NCBI RefSeq assembly: GCF_905207245.1
Contig: NZ_CAJLKP010000060.1
Span: 1-38,070, forward strand
Length of the DNA stretch: 38,070 nt
Origin: an uncultured Bacteroides sp.
GTDB taxonomy: Bacteria > Bacteroidota > Bacteroidia > Bacteroidales > Bacteroidaceae
Direction of reading: 5' to 3'
Part shown: in pieces, positions 1-10,400 of the stretch
How positions within the stretch are numbered: the stretch's first letter is position 1
Layout: every line of letters starts with the position of its first letter
The notes under the pieces: generated by a model
The model's input: only the letters and a program-made list of their open reading frames with translations
Told to the model about the DNA's origin: nothing
Databases searched by the model: none
Made by a program: the position numbers and the translations under genes

Positions 1-81
1 CCTGCCGCTCGGATGGGTGACAGTACTGCGCATGGCGGCACGATAGTAGCCGGATGTCCCACGGTGCAGATTGGAGGATAA
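1..81 (+). CDS. PAAR-domain spike-tip protein (C-terminal end only)
   Basis: The frame starting at base 1 encodes 26 residues and then a TAA at 79-81. It begins with the residues PAAR and continues MGDSTAHGGTIVAGCPTVQI, ending in GG. This matches the glycine-rich end of PAAR proteins, which cap the VgrG-like spike of type VI and extracellular contractile systems and form the membrane-piercing tip. The upstream part is outside the window. It lies 23 bases before the gp25 gene on the same strand, and PAAR (Afp10), gp25 (Afp9) and baseplate J are neighbours in eCIS clusters. The identification rests on a short stretch, but motif and context agree. Confidence 0.8.
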   Translation, partial: PAARMGDSTAHGGTIVAGCPTVQIGG

Positions 82-104
82 ATTGAAAACTCAATAAGTA
101 AAAT

Positions 105-524
105 ATGGACGATCTGAAAAATCTTATGGGTGCCGATGTCTTTCTAGGCAAAGGCTGGAGTTTTCCTCCCACGCTGACAGAAGATGGGACGAAGATGGCG
201 GCTTACGAGCAAGACATCGAGCAGAGCCTGCATATTTTGTTCAGTACCTCGCCGGGCGAGCGTGTGAACCGTTACGACTACGGCTGTCCGCTGCGCCGCT
301 ATGCTTTTGAGCCGATAACTAAGGAGACCACTGTCAGGATGCGCAACGACATCACGCGTGCGGTTACACTCTTCGAACCACGCATTACGCTGGAAGAGGT
401 ATCGTTTGAGGAACGGGCGGATGAAGGATTGCTATTGATACGGCTCACCTATACTGTTATTCGTACGAATAACCGCAATAATATGGTTTATCCGTTTTAT
501 CTGAATGAAGGGACAAATGTATAA
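105..524 (+). CDS. gp25/GPW-family baseplate wedge protein
   Basis: This 139-residue protein has the usual length of the gp25-like family (T4 gp25, TssE, Afp9). Residues about 28-130 show the family pattern: a helix leading into SLHILFSTSPGERVNRYDYGCPL, then alternating strands ending in YTVIRTNNRNNMVYPFYL. The conserved segment after the TSPGER turn is where gp25 joins the sheath-initiating baseplate wedge. In the family it sits in the inner baseplate and nucleates sheath assembly in the producing cell's cytoplasm. It lies between PAAR and the amidase in what looks like one + strand operon. No strong ribosome site is visible upstream. Confidence 0.88.
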   Translation: MDDLKNLMGADVFLGKGWSFPPTLTEDGTKMAAYEQDIEQSLHILFSTSPGERVNRYDYGCPLRRYAFEPITKETTVRMRNDITRAVTLFEPRITLEEVSFEERADEGLLLIRLTYTVIRTNNRNNMVYPFYLNEGTNV

Positions 525-572
525 TGATAAGGTGTAGACAATATAGAGAAATAGCATTGTAAATTTAAAAAC

Positions 573-1163
573 ATGAATGACATGAAAGTATTAATCGACA
601 ATGGTCATGGAGTAGAAACTCCGGGTAAACGTTCTCCTGACGGGCGCTTGAGAGAATACGCTTATACACGCGAGATAGCTAATCGTGTGGTAAACCAGTT
701 GCAAAATGTAGGTGTGGATGCTGTGCGCATCGTACCGGAAGAAACAGACATTCCACTGTTGGAGCGTGTAGCACGCGTCAATAAAGCGTATGTCGAAAGT
801 GGTAAGCAAGCTATCTTCGTTTCCATTCATTGTAATGCCATGGGTAGTGGTACGGAATGGATGTCTGCACGTGGCTGGAGCGTGTTCGTAGGCGGAAATG
901 CTTCTCAAAAGAGTAAAATTCTTGCCCGCAAGATGGCAGAAGTTGCTCTTACCAAGGATGTAAAAGTACGCCAGCCCTCCAAGCAATGCCTTTACTGGAC
1001 TGCCGACCTCTATATCTGTCGTAAAACCAATTGTCCTGCCGTGTTGGTAGAAAACTTCTTTCAGGACAACCGGGAAGATGTAGATTTCTTGCTCTCTGAA
1101 GCAGGTAAACAGTGTGTTGCAGACATTGTGATGGAAGGGATTTTGAAGTATTTGAGAGAATGA
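573..1163 (+). CDS. N-acetylmuramoyl-L-alanine amidase (Amidase_3), eCIS-associated
   Basis: This 196-residue protein is a complete zinc amidase of the Amidase_3 (AmiC/CwlV) fold, which cuts the bond between muramic acid and the stem peptide of peptidoglycan. Visible zinc ligands are H12 in DNGHG, E28 in REYAY and H86 in SIHCNA. The catalytic glutamate is E160 in LVENFF. There is no signal peptide, so it is made in the cytoplasm. Its place between gp25 and the first baseplate J gene, on the same strand, suggests a job in the injection system, such as local wall opening or lysis for particle release; this is inference. The start could also be the second Met, at 582. A 233-codon open frame on the opposite strand across it is a shadow. 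Confidence 0.85.
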   Translation: MNDMKVLIDNGHGVETPGKRSPDGRLREYAYTREIANRVVNQLQNVGVDAVRIVPEETDIPLLERVARVNKAYVESGKQAIFVSIHCNAMGSGTEWMSARGWSVFVGGNASQKSKILARKMAEVALTKDVKVRQPSKQCLYWTADLYICRKTNCPAVLVENFFQDNREDVDFLLSEAGKQCVADIVMEGILKYLRE

Positions 1164-1254
1164 TGGATTGCAGATCCAATTGAATGAACGAGCTTGTTCC
1201 GGTTGTGTAAAAGGTAAAGATACAAGATATAAACAATTAAAAGGAGATAAAGTG

Positions 1255-4200
1255 ATGGCGACCTCCATTAAAATAAACGGTACTTTCCGCACAGATTACG
1301 AAGCTAACCTTGCTAGCTTGGATGACTTTCGCGTCATAGAAAGTGACTGGGCCAAGCTGCTGCATCGGTTGGTGAAGGTAAGCAGTGGTATTCGCTGCCG
1401 TAATGCGGGTGGGTGGGAAGGTACACTTTGTTCCTTGCTGGAAAATCAGGTGCTGACCGTGCTTGCCGATATTTCACGGAAAAAGTTGTCCGGTTACGGC
1501 GATACCTTTGCCGAAGCGCAGGGAACACGACTGCAGACTTTCTATGCTGATAAACTCCGAAAGGACATTGTGGACTGGATAGCCCGGTTAGACATTTATA
1601 TCCATCAAAGCTGGAAGAAAGGAAGTAGTGAAAGTACTGCTGTGCAGACCGCTCGGAAGCTAATGGGGAGTTTGGAGCAGTCGTTGCAGAATAGGAACAC
1701 TACGGAGAAGAACGGCTATTACCGGATGCTGCGAACTGTGACTACCATACAGGAACAGGAGGACTATTATCGGCAACAGATAGAGGTAAGCGGTGATATG
1801 GAACCGGCATTGTCCTTACTTGTTGCCCAACAAAAGAACTACAGTGACCTTGCTGAAGCATTCAATCACCTCCTTGTCACCTTACCTGAACTCTACTACC
1901 GTGACATCCTGCATGCCGTGCCGCAAGCAGTAGTACAGGACAATGTCTATCTCATTATTACTCCGGCAGAAGGCGTTGCTGGCTTTATCCTGCCCCAAGG
2001 TGAGTTGTTTATAGCCGGGCAAAATGCTGTAGGCGAAGAACTTATTTATCAAACTACGAAAGAAGAATACATTAGTCCGATGCAATGCGTGGCGGTGGAA
2101 GCGGTAAATATTTCTCAAAAAAGAGATTCGAGACTGTACAAGCAATCCATACCTCTTGAGGGTATAGATGAAACGCTGTTTGTACATGGCGATGAACTGC
2201 GTATCGGCTGGCAAATAGAATCTCCCATGCTTGTTTTGAATGAGGGAGAGCGAAAAGTAAATGTCTGTTTTCGTCTGACTGCCGATAGTCTTGTGCCGGA
2301 TAGCATATCTGATGGTTGTTTCACTCTGCAATTGAGTGCTGCCGAAGGCTGGATAGAACAATCTTGTAATTGCTTCATTGAAGCTGGCCGACTTTGCTTC
2401 GACTTCACTCTGGAATTTGGTGAAGTTGCTCTCGCCTCCTGTGAGGAAGAAACACATGGCATGATAACGGAATATCCCGTTCTCCGTATATTGACGGACA
2501 ACAGAAGCGCCCCCTATGGATGGGCTAGTCGTCTGAAATTTGACAGTGTGAAAATAGAGGTAGAAGTGACCGGTATCCGCAACTTTACCTTCTGTAATGA
2601 ATTAGGAGAAGTGGATACCTCTCAATTATTCCACCCTTTCGGCATTCAGGCTAATAGAGGCACGTGGTTCATCTTTGGCTATGACGAGATGGGACTGAAG
2701 CCTTTGCAGGAGGTCTGCTTGAAAGGCATATGGAGAAAACTGCCTGAAACCAAAGAGGAATTTGATAAGATATACGGAGGCTACGGTACGAATGCTGACG
2801 CTTTCCGGATTACTGCTGAATGGCAGCAGAAAGGCAAATGGATAACCTGTCATCTGGAAAGCCAAGACCTGTTTACATTTGATGATCTTGGCAAGCTTAA
2901 GCTTGCCAAGATGTGTTTTAACTGCACGGAACCAGGACATAACGGATTCTTTCGCGTTACACTGAATGCCCCTGCCATCGGTTTCGGAACAGATGTTTAT
3001 CGCACACAGTTCACTGATGTGATGATACACAACAGTCATTGCAAGAAAAAGGAGTGCAAACCAATTCCTACAGAGCCGCTGGTACCACAACTTGCGGAGG
3101 TGGAACTTTCATACATCGCTATGGAAGAAATGGCATTGACGAAAATCGGGCAATCATCTATCCGACTGAGCTGCATCACAGAATTGTCCGGACAGGATGC
3201 TTGTCCCATTTGCTGTAAACAGGAACATTCCTTTCTCCCAGCTCTTCCGGCAGACCATCTGCTTTACTTTGCTTTTCGTAATGCCAGGGGAGAAAAAAGT
3301 GTGCGTATGTATATAGATATGGCATTGCCGAAAGAAAAAATACCGTTCTATAATCCGCAACCGGATAAGCGTGTGAAGTCATCCTGGGAACTATGGAGCG
3401 GAGATAGTTGGAAAGCTATTATGGACGAGTCCGTCCATATTGAAGAAACTTGCGGACTGACGCAAAGCGGTTTCATCGAAATAAACCTACCGGAGAGGAT
3501 TAGCGACAAACATGAAGATCAACAAGGCAGGATGTGGCTTCGCGCCGCATTGATAGGTGATGTGTCTGCGTGCCTTGCCATCCGTGGAATTTGGACAAAT
3601 TGTATCAGGTTGGAGGCACAGAACGGTGACGGACTACCATTGGCAGCCGGGATGATACAAGAGATGTCCGAAGCGGATGAACGGATTGAAAGTATAATTC
3701 AGCCTCTTCCCGGTTTCGGAGGTAGGCCTGCCGAAACGGAAATACAGTGTGCCATGCATCAAAACGCGCGCATCCACAACCGTCACCGTGCTCTTACGAT
3801 AGAGGATTATGAACAGTTGGTGTTGGAGCATTTCCCTGAAGTGGACAAGGTACAGTGTATTCCCTTACCAAAGGATAAGGGTGCATCGGAAATTTGCCTT
3901 GTAGTGTTCAGTCGTGCAGAAGATAGCCGCTACTGTCTCTCTCCGGCATGGAAACTGGCGGAAATACAACGACTCGTCGGGCGATATGTACCGCCTTTTG
4001 TTACCCTACGTGTGATGAATCCTGTGTATGAGCAGGTGAAAGTGCATTGTAAGGCAGTGCTGTGGGATAGGACGTTGGATGAAGGCAAGACAATCCGACA
4101 GCTTGTGGTACTGGCACAGAATTATATTGCGCCCTGGTATCGGAAAAAGGAAATCCCCTTGCTCCGCCAGTCTTTTTCCTACAAGGAATTGCACGCCCGG

Positions 4201-4407
4201 ATGGTGAATCATGAAGACTTGATGAAACTGGTTGCACTGGAAGTGAAACTGGAACGTTTGCCACACGTGGATATCAATGAGAAGACTCCGGTTTTCAAAG
4301 GAGAACATTTGTGGAGCGTATTGATTCCGAAAATAGAAATCGAATTACTTTCTCCCCACAACGGTATCAATTCAGCCGAAATCGGGGGCAATTTCATAAT
4401 AGGATAG
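1255..4407 (+). CDS. Baseplate J-like protein (Afp11/gp6 type)
   Basis: This is a large baseplate protein of about 1050 residues. The frame is open from an ATG at 1168, but the start is placed at 1255 because AAAGGAG lies at 1240-1246, about 9 bases upstream, and the first 29 residues of the longer form look like spacer. The N-terminal 250 residues are helical and charged, and the middle is beta-rich. The C-terminal third carries the baseplate J signature: an NRHRALTIEDYEQLVLEHFP segment, then a strand reaching VPPFVTLRVMNPVYEQVKV. In the family this protein forms the outer baseplate wedge ring with gp25. The stop is only 3 bases from the next ATG, so translation is probably coupled. It contains a 28-bp perfect DNA palindrome at 2885-2912. 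Confidence 0.82.
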   Translation: MATSIKINGTFRTDYEANLASLDDFRVIESDWAKLLHRLVKVSSGIRCRNAGGWEGTLCSLLENQVLTVLADISRKKLSGYGDTFAEAQGTRLQTFYADKLRKDIVDWIARLDIYIHQSWKKGSSESTAVQTARKLMGSLEQSLQNRNTTEKNGYYRMLRTVTTIQEQEDYYRQQIEVSGDMEPALSLLVAQQKNYSDLAEAFNHLLVTLPELYYRDILHAVPQAVVQDNVYLIITPAEGVAGFILPQGELFIAGQNAVGEELIYQTTKEEYISPMQCVAVEAVNISQKRDSRLYKQSIPLEGIDETLFVHGDELRIGWQIESPMLVLNEGERKVNVCFRLTADSLVPDSISDGCFTLQLSAAEGWIEQSCNCFIEAGRLCFDFTLEFGEVALASCEEETHGMITEYPVLRILTDNRSAPYGWASRLKFDSVKIEVEVTGIRNFTFCNELGEVDTSQLFHPFGIQANRGTWFIFGYDEMGLKPLQEVCLKGIWRKLPETKEEFDKIYGGYGTNADAFRITAEWQQKGKWITCHLESQDLFTFDDLGKLKLAKMCFNCTEPGHNGFFRVTLNAPAIGFGTDVYRTQFTDVMIHNSHCKKKECKPIPTEPLVPQLAEVELSYIAMEEMALTKIGQSSIRLSCITELSGQDACPICCKQEHSFLPALPADHLLYFAFRNARGEKSVRMYIDMALPKEKIPFYNPQPDKRVKSSWELWSGDSWKAIMDESVHIEETCGLTQSGFIEINLPERISDKHEDQQGRMWLRAALIGDVSACLAIRGIWTNCIRLEAQNGDGLPLAAGMIQEMSEADERIESIIQPLPGFGGRPAETEIQCAMHQNARIHNRHRALTIEDYEQLVLEHFPEVDKVQCIPLPKDKGASEICLVVFSRAEDSRYCLSPAWKLAEIQRLVGRYVPPFVTLRVMNPVYEQVKVHCKAVLWDRTLDEGKTIRQLVVLAQNYIAPWYRKKEIPLLRQSFSYKELHARMVNHEDLMKLVALEVKLERLPHVDINEKTPVFKGEHLWSVLIPKIEIELLSPHNGINSAEIGGNFIIG
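2885..2912. repeat. 28-bp perfect palindrome inside the baseplate J gene
   Basis: The 14-base half-site ATCTTGGCAAGCTT is followed at once by its exact reverse complement, with no spacer, so 28 bases form a perfect palindrome. The flanking pair (2884 g, 2913 g) does not match. In the reading frame it encodes DLGKLKLAK, so the frame is kept. Chance occurrence of a 14-bp zero-spacer palindrome in a window this size is unlikely. It may be an insertion scar or a protein-binding site; no function can be assigned from the sequence. Confidence 0.9.
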
Positions 4408-4410
4408 CTT

Positions 4411-5109
4411 ATGGAACGGAATAATCGAAAAGATAGAAACACACTGAAGGAGTATTTCAGAAAAGGCAAAACGCCGACAGAGGAACAGTTTGCCCAATTG
4501 ATAGATTCCATGTCGAACCTCGTGGAGGATAGGCAAATAGTGAGAACTGACACTGGGTGGGCGTTTTACCCGTCACAGGCAGGCAGTATGAATATCGGGC
4601 TTTATATGGAGGAAAACAAACCGCCTGTATGGACGTTCTCCATCACATCCGAAAAGCATCTGCTGATAAAGAATGAAAAGGGGGAAACGGTATTCGATGC
4701 AGCACAGGACAAATTGATTGTACTGCCCGGTAGCCTGACAGTGGAAGGTAGCGGTGAAAAACCTGTTCCGGGGGGAGAGGATTACCTGAGTGTTCCTGCC
4801 GATAAGCAGTGGCACGACCTGCCGCTGGATGTGTCAAGCGAAGGTTTTGGTTGTCGTGTGTATCTCATTTATGCTTCCTTCCGGGAACAGGGTACAGGAC
4901 TTTGCAAACTGACACGCGTTACCGCCATTTGGCTGAATCGGATGGAACAACGGATAGAGTCGCCTCAGAAACATTGGTGGGGCTGGGCGGGTGGTATCCG
5001 TTTTCGTTGGTTGGATACAAAAAGCAAACCCTGCTTGCAAATGTGCAGTAAGAAGTATCTGCCGTCCGGCGAGGTGCATTGTAGGATTGTGAAGATATAC
5101 AAGGGGTAG
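4411..5109 (+). CDS. Unrecognised eCIS-associated protein, possible fibre or baseplate accessory
   Basis: I do not recognise this 232-residue protein with confidence. The N-terminus is polar, then residues 12-35 read LKEYFRKGKTPTEEQFAQLI and continue DSMS, a pattern I associate with tail-fibre or appendage proteins of Bacteroidetes phage-like clusters. Residues about 45-115 look like short beta strands (GWAFYP, IGLYM, WTFSI, HLLIKNEKGETVFDA). The second half is rich in aromatics (KHWWGWAGGIRFRWL) and suggests a beta-sandwich that could bind a ligand. There is no signal peptide or membrane segment. It starts 3 bases after the baseplate J stop and 29 bases before the next gene, so it is a fixed part of the operon. 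A role in target recognition or in capping the baseplate is inference. Confidence 0.6.
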   Translation: MERNNRKDRNTLKEYFRKGKTPTEEQFAQLIDSMSNLVEDRQIVRTDTGWAFYPSQAGSMNIGLYMEENKPPVWTFSITSEKHLLIKNEKGETVFDAAQDKLIVLPGSLTVEGSGEKPVPGGEDYLSVPADKQWHDLPLDVSSEGFGCRVYLIYASFREQGTGLCKLTRVTAIWLNRMEQRIESPQKHWWGWAGGIRFRWLDTKSKPCLQMCSKKYLPSGEVHCRIVKIYKG

Positions 5110-5138
5110 TTGATAATTAAAAAATAGGAGCGGCGGTG

Positions 5139-7442
5139 ATGGTAAAAGACGGGAAACAACCTTATATTAAGCAGCAGGCCGAAAGTGAAAACTTATATGT
5201 GCGATTGCAAAGACAGACGCTGACTGAGGTGCAGCGGCTTTCGGGAAAGGTGTGGACGGACTATAATGTTCATGATCCCGGCGTGACGTTGGCAGACATT
5301 ACTAACTATGTACTGACCGAAATGGGCTACAAGTTAAGCTTCAGTTCTGCAGACTATCTGACTGCGGAAAACGGGACATTCAATCCGGAACGCTTTGGCT
5401 TCTTTCTGCCTAATGAAGTTTATACCACCGCACCCATCACGGCGGAGGACTATCGTAAGCTATTTTTTGCCCATGTCCCTAAATTGGATAACGTGTGGGT
5501 GGAATGTGATGTGGTAACCGGTAGCTACACTAGCAAAATTGTTCTTCCGCCATTTGGAGAAGATGATGAAAAAACGGTGGTAGAGCAAGTTAAGACAGTG
5601 TATAATAACCACCGCAATCTGTGCGAATACCTTCGTGAGGTCATTGTGGTGCAGCCCGAAGAACTGGAGTTTTATGCGGAGTTTGAGATAGAGCCGGGAA
5701 AGGATGCCTCCTTGGTGCTGGCCAAAATTTATTGGACTATTCTGAATTATCTTTCCGGTGCAGTAAATATCTCCATGCCGAAAGGGCAGGTTACCTCTGA
5801 TGTGTCGCCCGAAGAGCGAGGGAGAACTGTGCCTGAAAAATGGCTGGAAGGATCCGAAAATGCTGTACGTGTTATCATTCCCCGACAGCAGAATACTGAA
5901 TATGAACTGTACAAGAAACTCTGGCAAGTGGAAGGTATTCAGTCGTTCAGCACTTGTTACCTGATGAAGGATAGTGAACCACTAACTGACTTTTCCGGAG
6001 GGTTCAGCCTGAAAATTCCAAAGAAAGAGAGGGAGCTGAAAGTGTGCATCCATTGTGGAAGCTTCACGGAAAAGGTAGATATGGAGAGGTTCAGAGAATA
6101 TCTGAAGACTTTCTATTATACTGGGAACCGTACTAGGGAGCAGAATAATGGACAGAAAGAGTATGATTGGGGTGTTCCTGAAAGCACATACCGCAATGTC
6201 TTCTCACATATACCTATCGCCGGAGAATTTCCTGCATGCTACCATCTCTCTCCGAATAGAGACAGGGAAATGCTTACTTCCTTCGAGGCGTACCTGAAGC
6301 TGTATGACAAGATGATAGAGGATGGATTGAAAGAAGTGGAGGATCTGCCGTATCTGCTTTCCCTATTTGCGGAGGATTTTGCTGTCCTCATGGAAAAGAG
6401 TGATAGGAAACGTGATATTCTTGCACTGAAAAGCCGCTATTTGGATTTTCTTGATCGACTGTATGGCGTGGAAAGCCATCCGGCATGGTTGTCAGAGCAG
6501 AACAGTTATGGAGAAACAAAGGAAGGTACGTTACTGCGTCGCATGAATTTTCTGCGCCATATAGCCGGTCTGATAAAAAACAGGGCCAGGGCAAGAAACA
6601 TCATCGTCCCTGGTGGGGAGGGCAATGTTTCCACGGTGAAGGAGTGGTTCTGTCGGCTGCTGGGGATCAATGAAAGCGATGAGCATACTGTAAGTAATGT
6701 GCTTCCCAGTTATAATCTGCAACTGATAGAGAAAAAGCCGGATAAACCTCTGTTCGACCGGATAGATTCTTTACTTATTGACGACCGGATGCTGGAAGCG
6801 GATAATGTGCTGGAGGTAGACTATGAGGAACTATCAGCAGATGAAGCGGAAAAACGTAAGGAATACAAATGGATGCGGCAGGAACTACAAATATTCAACG
6901 AAAACCGGATTAGTGGCGACTTGTTCCGTGGCGGTACCCGTTTGGACAATTACAGGATAGTGAAGGCAGGAAAAGACGAATACATGTTAGTGTTCCACAA
7001 TCGCGAACGGGGAGGATGGACCAATCTCGGACGAGCAGATAGCCGGGAACAATTGAATACTTTGGCGAACATCTTGCGGCGATCCCTGCGTGATCTGAAC
7101 CGGGAATGCGAAACCATCTACGTGGTAGAACCCGTATTGACGGATCCGGAAGGTCCGTTTCATCTGCTGTTAGTACTCCCGATATGGACACAGCGTTTCC
7201 ATACGCCGCGTTTCAGAGAGAAATGTGGGGAATTGCTGCGAAGTATCATTCCTGCTCACTTGACCGGAACCATATACTGGCTGGATGAAAGGGCTATGAG
7301 AAAATTTGAGGGCTGTTACCGGCAACTGATGAGGACTTTGTGCAACAGCGAGCTTCAGGATTATGGCAAACAATTGTTGGATGCTATGTATGAACTGCTG
7401 AAAATGGCGATAGAAATACAGGAATTAGATGGTAAATATTGA
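5139..7442 (+). CDS. Second baseplate J-like protein (Afp12 type)
   Basis: This 767-residue protein carries near its N-terminus (residues 39-51) the motif WTDYNVHDPGVTL, followed by a helix, TNYVLTEMGYKL. This is typical of the N-terminal arm of gp6/Afp11/Afp12 baseplate proteins. The rest is mixed, with alternating strands and charged helices and no enzymatic motif. In eCIS the two J-type proteins form the wedge that joins hub to sheath. The start is ATG 5139, preceded by AGGAG at 5126-5130; a GTG directly before it (5136) is possible. The 3' end overlaps the tape-measure gene by 14 bases, which suggests coupled translation. Confidence 0.78.
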   Translation: MVKDGKQPYIKQQAESENLYVRLQRQTLTEVQRLSGKVWTDYNVHDPGVTLADITNYVLTEMGYKLSFSSADYLTAENGTFNPERFGFFLPNEVYTTAPITAEDYRKLFFAHVPKLDNVWVECDVVTGSYTSKIVLPPFGEDDEKTVVEQVKTVYNNHRNLCEYLREVIVVQPEELEFYAEFEIEPGKDASLVLAKIYWTILNYLSGAVNISMPKGQVTSDVSPEERGRTVPEKWLEGSENAVRVIIPRQQNTEYELYKKLWQVEGIQSFSTCYLMKDSEPLTDFSGGFSLKIPKKERELKVCIHCGSFTEKVDMERFREYLKTFYYTGNRTREQNNGQKEYDWGVPESTYRNVFSHIPIAGEFPACYHLSPNRDREMLTSFEAYLKLYDKMIEDGLKEVEDLPYLLSLFAEDFAVLMEKSDRKRDILALKSRYLDFLDRLYGVESHPAWLSEQNSYGETKEGTLLRRMNFLRHIAGLIKNRARARNIIVPGGEGNVSTVKEWFCRLLGINESDEHTVSNVLPSYNLQLIEKKPDKPLFDRIDSLLIDDRMLEADNVLEVDYEELSADEAEKRKEYKWMRQELQIFNENRISGDLFRGGTRLDNYRIVKAGKDEYMLVFHNRERGGWTNLGRADSREQLNTLANILRRSLRDLNRECETIYVVEPVLTDPEGPFHLLLVLPIWTQRFHTPRFREKCGELLRSIIPAHLTGTIYWLDERAMRKFEGCYRQLMRTLCNSELQDYGKQLLDAMYELLKMAIEIQELDGKY

Positions 7443-10400
7443 TCATATATCGTTTGAGTTCGCCGTTACTGGAGAAGATTTCGCACATAAGCTGTATGCG
7501 GATTGGGATGGCTTTTGCCGTGACTGTTTTGAAAAGGTAGTGGAGGGATGTTTCTCTGCTTACGATAAAGACAAGATATTGCATGAGATAGCACAACTTG
7601 ATTTGGATCTGGGGCACATTTCGGAAGACAATTTCTACCGGGATTTTCCATGCCGACTCAGGGAGGAACTGCTGAAAGCCATACTTTCATGGGGAATACA
7701 GACAGCGGAAGAAAGGGAAAAGACGGATGCCTCCCGACTGGTTAATCTGCTGTTCTATTTGGAACATGGCTATTTGAAAACGGAATGGGCGGACAGTAAT
7801 TTTAGGCTGACGGAAGAATTAGACTGGGCGGTTTTACAATCGACAGCATATATTGATAGTATTGTAACCCTTTGCCTTAAGAAGGAGTATGTATTCCGCC
7901 GTCTGTTGTGGCAACTGGATAACGAAAAGACTCTTGTAAACTTCTATACTGCAGCATTCTCCGGAACGTTTTCCAACTTATATGAGAAACGCCGTTTTCT
8001 GGAAATAATGTTAGAGATAAATCCCGGCATTCCCGTACGTTTTATCCACGAGTCTGCCGATGATGCAGAGCTGCATGAAATGGCAGAACTGCTTGATACC
8101 TTGTCTGCCCGCCGGATAATGGAAACGGAAGCTGAAGAACATGCAGAAGTAGATTTGCCTCCATTCTGGCATTATTTGTACGAGTGGCTCATTAAGTATT
8201 ATCCTTTTAATGGGCTTGCTATTTTCGGTGGAAAGAGCGATTTTATCCGCCATCTGCACCATAGGCTGCTCACATTTATCCATAAACGGAACTACTCCTT
8301 TTATCTCTCCAAAGCGGAATTGATAGCGGACTTCCTGTTGGAAGTGTTCGGTTCAGCTTACTATGTAGAGGTCTTGAATGCTATTTATGACCTTCAGCCG
8401 CACAATGTGGATGGTTCACCGGTATACGACGGATATTTAAACAGGGAGTTGTATAATATCTTTTTACAACTTTCGCTGCTTAGGATACCGGGAATTAAAG
8501 ATGAGAAGAAAGAAGAAACAATTCCCGGAAAGGAAAAAATAGTCTATCCGGCATCTGTAGAAGTGCTGACAGGCTATATAAAAGATATCCGGCGCAGTAA
8601 TGCGGATAAGCGGACTCTGCTTGAACTACTGGCTAAGGAAAAGCCGGAAATAATAATAGACTGGCTACGAACAGAGCTTATTAATGGAGATGCTGCTTTG
8701 CTTTCTGCTGTAGCGGAAATAACTGATGATACTATTATAAATCGTCTGCTTGCTTCCATTTCTTTCAGAATTATGGAAGTAGTGCAACAGGTAAGAAACT
8801 ATCTGCGAAGCCATATATCGGAGAACAGTTGGCTAAGCGGAGTAAGTGAATCCCGATTGACTCTTGTTCTCCACAAATCAATTTTGCTATGGATAGGGAA
8901 AGGACGTATTGTCTGGTCGGAATCGGAAAGTATCAGGCAATTGCTACATCTGGTCTATCGGGAGGTTACGGGTGATGACAAGGAGGAGGATATTGAAAGA
9001 TTATCAATAGAGCTCTATCTGTCGGAAAAAGACTGGAAGAAACTGTTCGAGAAGAAAGAAACGTTTTCATTTGCCGCATATATAAGAAGACTGAAAATGG
9101 TATTGGAAGATAAGAGTGTTCCGGAACCCATCAAGCGCAGGATGTTCGCCTTATTTCTGGAGCAATCCAAAGACGGTTATGCGGATGTAGTATTGTTACT
9201 GCATGAACAAGGATTATTGGAGGATATGCTCAACCTGATTAGCCAGCCCGTATTGGAAGAAATAATCAGGCAGCTAGTTATGCGGCTCAGTGGCACAAGG
9301 GTTACAGAACTGTTGCCATTGCTTTATTGGCTGGTCATTCATGAATCGGATATTTCTACCTATCTACAGAATACAGCATTGGGACTGAAAGTACAACTGC
9401 TAGTATGGCTGGTAAGAGTTGATCAATCTCAAATGGAAGTAAAAAGGAAGGTAACAAAAATGCTTCTTTCTCTTCTTGTTTCACTATTCAGCAAAGAAAA
9501 CATTCCTTCTATAATCAGCCTGATTTTGCAGGAACGAGCAGAAGAAGCGGAAAACGAAGATGCGTCATACTATGATATGGAGACTGTGTTAGGTTTGTTG
9601 CTATACGTCGGACTATCGGAAGACTCTTTGAATACTGTTCAAACACCACTGGAACCCCGTTGGAATACTGATGAAAGCTTTACTACCTGGCTGGAAGATA
9701 CTGCCGTTTTTGAGGATGACAAGCGGAAATTATTGCAGAAATTGGCTGTTGAAAAGCCGCAGGAATGGATTCGCCTGCTTCGTAGGCAATCCCGGGAGAG
9801 TAAAGCGATAGTTTTCGCAACTACTTGTTTATCTGCCTCCCAACTCCTGAAAGGAATGACACAGGTGGATTCCCATCAGGCATTAATTCTATCGCAAACG
9901 GTTAAATGGCTACAACGCAAAGCGGAAAGGTTTACATTTCTGAGCGGAAACAATATGCTTCTTTCAACCGCCTTATCGAGAGCCCTGCTACTCTATATGC
10001 AGGATGAGGAAACATTAAGCGGGAGAACTTTGACGGAAAGCGAAACGATCTATAAATTTTTGTCGTATCTACATTTTGTATATACGGGAAAAACGGATTA
10101 TCAGGATGATGCAAAATGGGTAGAGTTAGAGACAGATACCGCTCTGTCCATCGGAGATGCTGTCTATTTATCAATAGAAAGAATTGCAGACACTACTTTG
10201 CCGGAAAGTATCCGGAGAAGATTGCTTAACGCCTATATCTGCTTCCAATCGAAGGAGTTGTCTGATTATATCCGTCGGTCGGTGAAAGGTAATATTGTAC
10301 CTTTGGACAGGTGGTTGGAGTGGTTGGATATCAGCGACTGGATGCGGATATTGACAAATCTGTCCCTGTCACGAGCTGAACTGTTGCAACAGATTATGAG

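Noticed and set aside
1168..1254. N-terminal extension of the baseplate J gene
   Set aside because: The downstream ATG at 1255 has AAAGGAG at a good distance, and the 29 extra residues look like translated spacer.
591..1292. 233-codon open frame on the - strand across the amidase gene
   Set aside because: It lies opposite a gene with complete catalytic motifs, has no recognisable domain and no start context. It is a shadow frame.
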